Assembly (NCBI RefSeq): GCF_028473145.1
Contig: NZ_CP092370.1
Coordinates: forward strand, 930,001 to 994,000
Source: Flavobacterium sp. CBA20B-1
Lineage (GTDB): Bacteria > Bacteroidota > Bacteroidia > Flavobacteriales > Flavobacteriaceae
Reading direction: 5' to 3'
Length of the DNA: 64,000 nucleotides
The translations under genes were made by a program, and so were the position numbers. The notes beneath the pieces were generated by a model. It was not told where the DNA came from, made no database searches, and saw nothing but the letters and a program-made list of their open reading frames with translations. Positions 59,225 to 64,000 of this stretch are shown piece after piece (position 1 is the stretch's first letter; each line of letters opens with the position of its first letter).

Positions 59225-60235
59225 TTACAGTTTTATCGACAAGCCAAATAAATTGGTGTTTCCTGCCAAAGTAAATCGGTTATAGGCATATTCAAATCGA
59301 AAACGCTTTACTTGTAAGCCAAATCCGGCGGTAAATCCGGCGAAGTGTCTTTGCTCTAAAATCCTCATTTCTTCGCCATTTCTAAAGTTGTATCCCAAGC
59401 GAACATTAAAATTCTTTTCAGGAAAAAGTTCTACTCCAAACACCACATGTCGCAACAAATTGTTTCCAAAACTTACTTCTTCTTGGGTAACATTGTTTTC
59501 TAAATCAACCTGGGAACGATTGGGATTAGAAAATGAAACATCCCATTGCTGCAAATTTTCAAGAGTGAAGTGCCAACGAATAGGCACGTTTTCTAACAAT
59601 TTACTTACACCAACAACTGCTTCAAATGGCAATGATTCGCGTGTATCTTCGTAACTTGAAAGTTGACCGCCCAAATTTTTAAAGGTTAAACCAACAGTCC
59701 AACCACTGTCTTTATCATTATACAATCCGCCAATATCAGCAGCCACAGCAAAAGAGTTATAACTTTCTAAGGTGGATGAAATAGCTTTTAAATTGGCACC
59801 TACCGAAAAATTGGTATTGCTGAAAGGATGCGCATATCCCACGGAAACTGCCACGTCGCTTCCTGAAAAAGAACCAGTGCTCACTCCGTTTTCATCATAT
59901 CCATCAATAGAACCATATCCTAAATAAGTGACCCCAACATGAACGTTTCTTCCATTTTTAAGTTGATGTGCATAAGCAGCCGCTCCCAAACTTATATCAC
60001 CATAATAACTACCAAAATTAGCAGCCAGCATATTGTTCATTTCGGCATTTAACGATGCCGGATTATAGAGCACCTGATTTACTTCATTGCCGGTTATGGT
60101 AACGTTACTGCCTCCTAAAGCCGCTTGTTTGGGGGATGTGGGCATTTGTAAAAACTGATAAGCATCTCTGCCGCCTACTTGTGCAGTAGCAGTTGTGAGT
60201 GTTATAAATGAAACTAAGGTGTATAGTTTGCGCAT
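59225..60235 (-). CDS. porQ: Type IX secretion system protein PorQ
   Basis: PorQ is an outer-membrane beta-barrel-type protein needed for T9SS-dependent secretion and sorting. The 336-residue protein from the ATG at 60235 starts with a signal peptide (MRKLYTLVSFITLTTATAQ) and then GGRDAYQFLQMPTSPKQAALGGSNVT, the hallmark of PorQ, followed by alternating beta strands with many aromatics and a terminal NLFGLSIKL barrel end. An extended frame to 60325 adds 30 non-signal-like residues and is rejected. It is followed directly by cmk. Confidence 0.9.
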   Translation of the reverse strand: MRKLYTLVSFITLTTATAQVGGRDAYQFLQMPTSPKQAALGGSNVTITGNEVNQVLYNPASLNAEMNNMLAANFGSYYGDISLGAAAYAHQLKNGRNVHVGVTYLGYGSIDGYDENGVSTGSFSGSDVAVSVGYAHPFSNTNFSVGANLKAISSTLESYNSFAVAADIGGLYNDKDSGWTVGLTFKNLGGQLSSYEDTRESLPFEAVVGVSKLLENVPIRWHFTLENLQQWDVSFSNPNRSQVDLENNVTQEEVSFGNNLLRHVVFGVELFPEKNFNVRLGYNFRNGEEMRILEQRHFAGFTAGFGLQVKRFRFEYAYNRFTLAGNTNLFGLSIKL

Positions 60236-60340
60236 GTTTAGTGAAATTACATGAAAACGAATATATAACTTTATAACGACAGAATAAAAAAATTGGTATG
60301 TTTTTGTGTGGAAATTTTGACACAATTCGATTTACATAAC

Positions 60341-60799
60341 TTAATTTTGTCTTACTAAAGTTACTTTATAATCTTTATGTTCAATAAATTCAATATTTTG
60401 CAATTTATAAACTGTTTCTAATTTATTATCGTAAAAAATTTTAAGATAAATATTTTCTTTTTCATTTATGATTTTTAGTTTATATGCTAAATTCTTTGGT
60501 CGTGCAAAAGAACTCATAAAAAAACTACCATTACTATAACCTCCCGTACCTTGATAAAAATATCTGGCTGAAGCAAAACTCCACATAACTATTTTTTTAT
60601 CTTCGGGAGTTTTATATCTATAGAAAACTAAAGTATCATTTTCAAAATACATATCTTCTTTATTTTGTGCTATCCATCTAATATCATTTGTTTTCTCTAA
60701 TTTAAAAAGTGACTTAAATTTTTTCTTTAAATCTTTTTCCTGTTGACCAAAACACATTATTGGTAAAAAGAACAATATAATTATGATATTTTTTGCCAT
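60341..60799 (-). CDS. Small secreted protein of unknown function
   Basis: The 152-residue product has a signal peptide (MAKNIIIILFFLPIMCFGQ) and a basic, beta-rich mature part with GTGGYSNGSFFMSSFARPKNLAYKLKIINEKENIYLKIFYDNKL. No enzyme motif is seen. It lies about 105 bases upstream of porQ on the same strand, but codon use looks more AT-rich, so it may be independently acquired. Function unknown. Confidence 0.68.
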   Translation of the reverse strand: MAKNIIIILFFLPIMCFGQQEKDLKKKFKSLFKLEKTNDIRWIAQNKEDMYFENDTLVFYRYKTPEDKKIVMWSFASARYFYQGTGGYSNGSFFMSSFARPKNLAYKLKIINEKENIYLKIFYDNKLETVYKLQNIEFIEHKDYKVTLVRQN

Positions 60800-60833
60800 T
60801 AGAATTTAACTTTGAAAGATAAAAATAACAAAA

Positions 60834-60861
60834 AAAGCTAATACATTTCTGTACTAGCTTT
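60834..60861 (-). terminator. Terminator on the minus strand
   Basis: AAAGCTAGTA and TATTAGCTTT pair (one G-T) followed by seven T residues. It lies about 20 bases after the end of the short coding remnant at 60883-60981. Confidence 0.7.
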
Positions 60862-60882
60862 AAGCATCAATTTATATTTCAA

Positions 60883-60981
60883 TTAAGCCTCTTTAATCAT
60901 AAGCTCTTTTGCATTTTTGACTTGTTGGTTGGTTGAGAAATTAAAAATTAGGCTTTTTAAATAAATTACCTCACTAAATGA
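60883..60981 (-). pseudogene. Possible coding remnant (C-terminal end of a lost gene)
   Basis: A 32-residue frame, ending at TAA and followed by a terminator, has a plausible protein composition (for example EVIYLKSLIFNFSTNQQVK then NAKELMIKEA). No start codon is present, and upstream bases carry stops in all frames. It could be the tail of a decayed gene. I do not recognise the family. Confidence 0.3.
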
Positions 60982-61113
60982 TTAAGAATTTTAATAGGAA
61001 ATTTTTATATAAATTCAAGTAATATAAAAGTAGTCTATTTCATTTATTTGTAAATCATGGAATTATTAGTATTTTATTTTCCGTGGATTTAAGATGTTAA
61101 AAGAAAATAATCT

Positions 61114-61121
61114 TATATTTG
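61114..61121 (+). promoter_or_regulatory. -7 element of the T9SS cargo gene
   Basis: TATATTTG fits TAnnTTTG, 26 bases upstream of the ATG at 61147; no good TTG lies 19 bases before it. Confidence 0.4.
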
Positions 61122-61146
61122 AAAAATTATAAATAAAAATTCATTT

Positions 61147-62703
61147 ATGAAACTAAAACTACTATTTGCATTCTTAATTGCTACAATTAGTAATGCACAA
61201 ACACAAATTGGACAGGATATTGTAGGCGATATGCCCGATGATAGATTTGGACATGGTGTTGCATTATCTGCCGATGGTAATGTTATGGCAGTCTCAGCTC
61301 CCGGAAACGATAACAACGGAACAGACGCAGGACATATTCGTGTGTATTCTAAAGTATCAGGTACTTGGACACAAATTGGGCAGGATATCGAAGGAACTAT
61401 AGCCGATGATCAAATAGGACATAAAATAGTATTGTCTGACGATGGAACTACAATAGCTTTTCCTGCTGTGTCAGCTAAACGAAATACCAATGGTGTTTTT
61501 CACTGGGGTTATGTAAGTGTTTACAAAAATGTAAATAATACTTGGACGAAAGTCGGTCAGGATATAATAGACATTGGAAGTAACCAATTTGGTTTAGCTA
61601 TTTCTTTATCAAGTGACGGTTCTACTATCGCAATAAGTAGTCCAGGTGCTCATTCTACATTTTTTGAAAATATTCAAGTTTACAAAAATACAGTTGGATC
61701 ATGGCAAAAAATTGGTGGATTTGTGCGTCTGCTAAACATTGAAAATGATAATTTATCAATCAACTATGGTTTTAATGTATCGTTATCTGGAGATGGAAAA
61801 GTTATTGCCTTTACTGATATACAAGGCGGAATTAACGGAGGAACAAATAATAGTGGAATCTTATATGTATATAAATATCAGCTGGGTAATTGGATAAAAG
61901 TAGGGAATACAATATCTACTACAAATCAAAATGAAACTTTGGGATTTAGAGTTGTTCTTTCTAATGATGGCAGTATTTTAGCTGTCACTACAAATAATGG
62001 AGGAATTGGTGCTGTATCTGTATATAAAAACGTTGTTAACAATTGGGTACAAATAGGTAATGATATTGTTGGAGAGGCAGCACTAGATGCTTGTGGTCAA
62101 GGTTTGGTTATGTCAGCAAATGGAAATGCTTTAGCTATAGGTTGCACTGGATGTGACACCGCAAATGGAACAGATACTGGTAAAGTACGCATCTTTGAAA
62201 ACATTCAAAACAATTGGGTTGAAAAAGGCAGTGTAATTGGAGCTAATCCGGGAGATGGAATCGGATGGTCGATTGCATTATCTAAAGACGGATATAATTT
62301 AGCCGTTGGTAATCCAGGTAATAGCAGCGTTGGTGGTAAACCATATACTACTAATTTTGAGGAACTAACCTTCAGTGACAACTTATTGCAAGCAAATAAT
62401 TATCAATCTAAAGGAACATTTCCCGGTTCTGTGCGAGTTTTTGATTTATCAGGCATTTTATCATCAGATACTTTTGTGTTAGAAAACTTCAACATTTACC
62501 CTAATCCTACAACCGATATTTTAAATATTGAATTGAAAGAAAACTTATCGTTGGAAAAAGTATTTATTTACAACACAAACGGTCAATTAGTGAAAGAAAC
62601 TTCTGAAAAAACAATTAATGTAAGTGGTTTTGCTAAAGGTATTTACAATGTGCAAGTTTTAACCAATCAAGGTAATGCTACTAAAAAAATAATCGTACAG
62701 TAA
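61147..62703 (+). CDS. Secreted beta-propeller protein with T9SS type A sorting domain
   Basis: The 518-residue protein has a signal peptide (MKLKLLFAFLIATISNAQ). From about residue 20 to 440 it has seven or so similar units of the FG-GAP/WD type, each with a core like WTQIGQDIVG...G.GVALSADGNVMAVSAP (for example residues 55-80 and 115-140). A C-terminal domain begins NFNIYPNPTTDILNIELKENL at about 449 and ends GIYNVQVLTNQGNATKKIIVQ, the type A sorting signal. It would be exported through the type IX system (see porQ) and anchored to, or released from, the cell surface. The ligand is unknown. A strong terminator follows. Confidence 0.88.
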   Translation: MKLKLLFAFLIATISNAQTQIGQDIVGDMPDDRFGHGVALSADGNVMAVSAPGNDNNGTDAGHIRVYSKVSGTWTQIGQDIEGTIADDQIGHKIVLSDDGTTIAFPAVSAKRNTNGVFHWGYVSVYKNVNNTWTKVGQDIIDIGSNQFGLAISLSSDGSTIAISSPGAHSTFFENIQVYKNTVGSWQKIGGFVRLLNIENDNLSINYGFNVSLSGDGKVIAFTDIQGGINGGTNNSGILYVYKYQLGNWIKVGNTISTTNQNETLGFRVVLSNDGSILAVTTNNGGIGAVSVYKNVVNNWVQIGNDIVGEAALDACGQGLVMSANGNALAIGCTGCDTANGTDTGKVRIFENIQNNWVEKGSVIGANPGDGIGWSIALSKDGYNLAVGNPGNSSVGGKPYTTNFEELTFSDNLLQANNYQSKGTFPGSVRVFDLSGILSSDTFVLENFNIYPNPTTDILNIELKENLSLEKVFIYNTNGQLVKETSEKTINVSGFAKGIYNVQVLTNQGNATKKIIVQ

Positions 62704-62724
62704 TTATAAGCAAAATAATAACCT

Positions 62725-62750
62725 AAAACACGCCTAAACAGGCGTGTTTT
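62725..62750. terminator. Bidirectional terminator
   Basis: AAAACACGCCT and AGGCGTGTTTT form a perfect 11-base stem around AAAC. The bshA stop codon is inside it. Confidence 0.9.
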
Positions 62751-63867
62751 TTAATGCTTTATTGTAAATTGTTTCATAAAGCGGAACAATTTTTTCTACG
62801 CTGAAATTTTTTGAATGTGCAAATGCTTGTTCTTTAAAAGTATCAAGGGAGCGATCGTCTTTTAAAATGTGTAAGGCATTACTTACCATTCCGTCTATAT
62901 CGCCAATATTGTTTAAAAAGCCCGAAACACCTTCCACATTTACTTCTGGTAAACCGCCGGTGTTTGATGATATTACCGGCACTTTATTGGCCATGGCTTC
63001 TAATGCGGCTAAGCCAAAACTCTCGGTTTCAGAAGGTAATAAAAATAAATCTGAATACTTTAGGATACTGTCGATTTCAGACGAATTTCCAAAGAATATC
63101 ACTTTGTTTTCGATACCCAATTCTTTGACTAATTCTTCTGCTCCTAATCGTTCGGGACCATCGCCCACCATCATTAATTTTGCTGGAATTTGTTGTTGTA
63201 TTCCATGAAAAACTTTTACTACATCCAATATGCGTTTCACTTTTCTAAAATTACTCACATGGGTAACAATACGTTCGCCTTCATGAGCAAATAGGCTTCG
63301 TTTGCACTGAAAATTGGCATCAAATGTGTTTTTTTCTTCTATGAAATTGGGAATTACATGAATGTCTTTGGTGGTATCGAACAATTCATAAGTAGATTTT
63401 TTTAAATCTGCCGAAACCGAAGTTACAAAATCGGACTGGTTGATACTAAAACTCACCGCGGTTTTATAAAACGGGTGATTGCCCACCAATGTAATATCGG
63501 TACCATGCAATGTGGTTACCATTGGCAATGAAATTCCTTGATCTGCCAACATTTGCTTTGCCATATAACCCGCAAAAGCATGTGGAATGGCATAATGTAC
63601 ATGTAAAAGATCGATACCAAATTCTTTAACTGTATCTACAATTTTACTAGAAAGCGCCAATTCATAAGGCTGGTAATGAAACAATGGATATTCTGGTACG
63701 ACCACTTCATGGTAATGAATATTTTTATTTAAAAGTGCCAAACGCACCGGCTGGCTATAAGTTATAAAATGAACTTCGTGGTTGCGCTTGGCAAGTTCAA
63801 TACCTAATTCGGTAGCAACTACACCACTTCCACCAAAGGTTGGATAGCAAACTATGGCTATTTTCAT
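62734..63867 (-). CDS. bshA: N-acetyl-alpha-D-glucosaminyl L-malate synthase BshA
   Basis: BshA performs the first step of bacillithiol synthesis, joining GlcNAc to malate. The 377-residue GT4 protein starts MKIAIVCYPTFGGSGVVATELG, which is the BshA signature, and has VHYAIPHAFAGYMAKQ, TLHGTDITLVG and FLLPSETESFGLAALEAMANKVPVISSNTGGLPEV near residue 272-306. The rest of the pathway is not in this window, but a YtxJ-type protein is (33339-33668). Confidence 0.94.
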   Translation of the reverse strand: MKIAIVCYPTFGGSGVVATELGIELAKRNHEVHFITYSQPVRLALLNKNIHYHEVVVPEYPLFHYQPYELALSSKIVDTVKEFGIDLLHVHYAIPHAFAGYMAKQMLADQGISLPMVTTLHGTDITLVGNHPFYKTAVSFSINQSDFVTSVSADLKKSTYELFDTTKDIHVIPNFIEEKNTFDANFQCKRSLFAHEGERIVTHVSNFRKVKRILDVVKVFHGIQQQIPAKLMMVGDGPERLGAEELVKELGIENKVIFFGNSSEIDSILKYSDLFLLPSETESFGLAALEAMANKVPVISSNTGGLPEVNVEGVSGFLNNIGDIDGMVSNALHILKDDRSLDTFKEQAFAHSKNFSVEKIVPLYETIYNKALKNTPV

Positions 63868-63888
63868 ATTGTAAATTTCAAAAATTAA

Positions 63889-64000
63889 TTATTTAAGTGC
63901 ATCGTATATCACTTGCTGAATGTCTTCACGGGTATTGGCTTTTGAAAGCTTATTTTCATCGGCATTGGGATAGGTTCGGTTAGATAAAAAAACATAAATT
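63889..64000 (-). CDS. C-terminal end of a hydrolase, possibly a serine-hydrolase/GH3 fusion (5' partial)
   Basis: The frame is open to the right edge and ends at 63889-63891. The visible part reads FLSNRTYPNADENKLSKANT then REDIQQVIYDALK. The FLSNR.YP.A..NKL...N.R..IQ.VIY pattern is what I recall at the end of the beta-lactamase-like part of glycoside hydrolase family 3 proteins in flavobacteria. It is upstream of bshA on the same strand with a 21-base gap. Family assignment from this tail alone is tentative. Confidence 0.55.
   Translation of the reverse strand, partial: IYVFLSNRTYPNADENKLSKANTREDIQQVIYDALK

Noticed and set aside
60236..60325. Upstream start for porQ
   Set aside because: The added 30 residues would bury the signal peptide, which begins at the ATG at 60235.

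Overview
The window is a piece of a chromosome from a member of the Flavobacteriaceae (Bacteroidota). It is AT-rich and carries gliding-motility genes (gldF, gldG), a type IX secretion gene (porQ), a secreted protein with a type A T9SS sorting domain, bacillithiol genes, and promoters of the Bacteroidota form TTG-N19-TAnnTTTG. The 16S rRNA looks to me like the Myroides/Flavobacterium neighbourhood; I could not run a database search.

Layout. 1-3.7 kb: a partial gene end, a BtuF-like binding protein, pyrF, prfA and a small secreted protein, with one interspersed palindromic repeat. 3.8-9.7 kb: a deoxyribonucleotide module. A B12-dependent class II reductase (nrdJ) is divergent from a B12-independent class I reductase (nrdB-nrdA), and a cobalamin riboswitch lies in the nrdB leader. 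nrdJ has an apparent frameshift in a 9-base homopolymer. 9.7-11.9 kb: a thioesterase, a glutamine cyclotransferase-like lipoprotein, the SRP RNA gene with a textbook promoter, and a small secreted protein. 11.9-12.7 kb: repeats and two stacked terminators. 12.7-18.4 kb: a complete rRNA operon on the minus strand in the order 16S, tRNA-Ile(GAU), an aberrant tRNA-Ala-like gene with anticodon ACA, 23S, 5S. It has two perfect tandem promoters and long complementary flanks that can form rRNA processing stems. 18.6-26.7 kb: a sodium:solute symporter, a SRPBCC/GyrI-like protein, ilvE, a translationally coupled trio (DUF4920 lipoprotein, CxxCH lipoprotein, MnmD-like methyltransferase), then divergent oxyR and dps. 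26.9-33.7 kb: dnaN, gldG, gldF, a small monooxygenase-like protein, a SAM hydroxide adenosyltransferase, phoH, and a YtxJ-type bacillithiol protein. 33.8-38.8 kb: clpB, a DUF2007 protein, ettA and a small conserved protein. 38.8-47.4 kb: a surface-glycan cluster of eight glycosyltransferase-type proteins plus a sugar-kinase-like protein. 47.4-64 kb: a large lipoprotein, purL with an apparent in-frame repeat insertion, a soluble-aldose-dehydrogenase-like lipoprotein, fabV, a DUF445 protein, a frameshifted MFS nucleoside transporter, cmk, porQ, a T9SS cargo protein, bshA and the end of a hydrolase gene.

The most notable points are the tRNA-Ala-like gene whose anticodon arm appears replaced, the B12-responsive arrangement of the two ribonucleotide reductases, the repeat-derived peptide inside PurL, and the complementary flanks around 23S and 16S. 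Two genes (nrdJ and the MFS transporter) are broken by single-base homopolymer differences, which may be sequencing errors.
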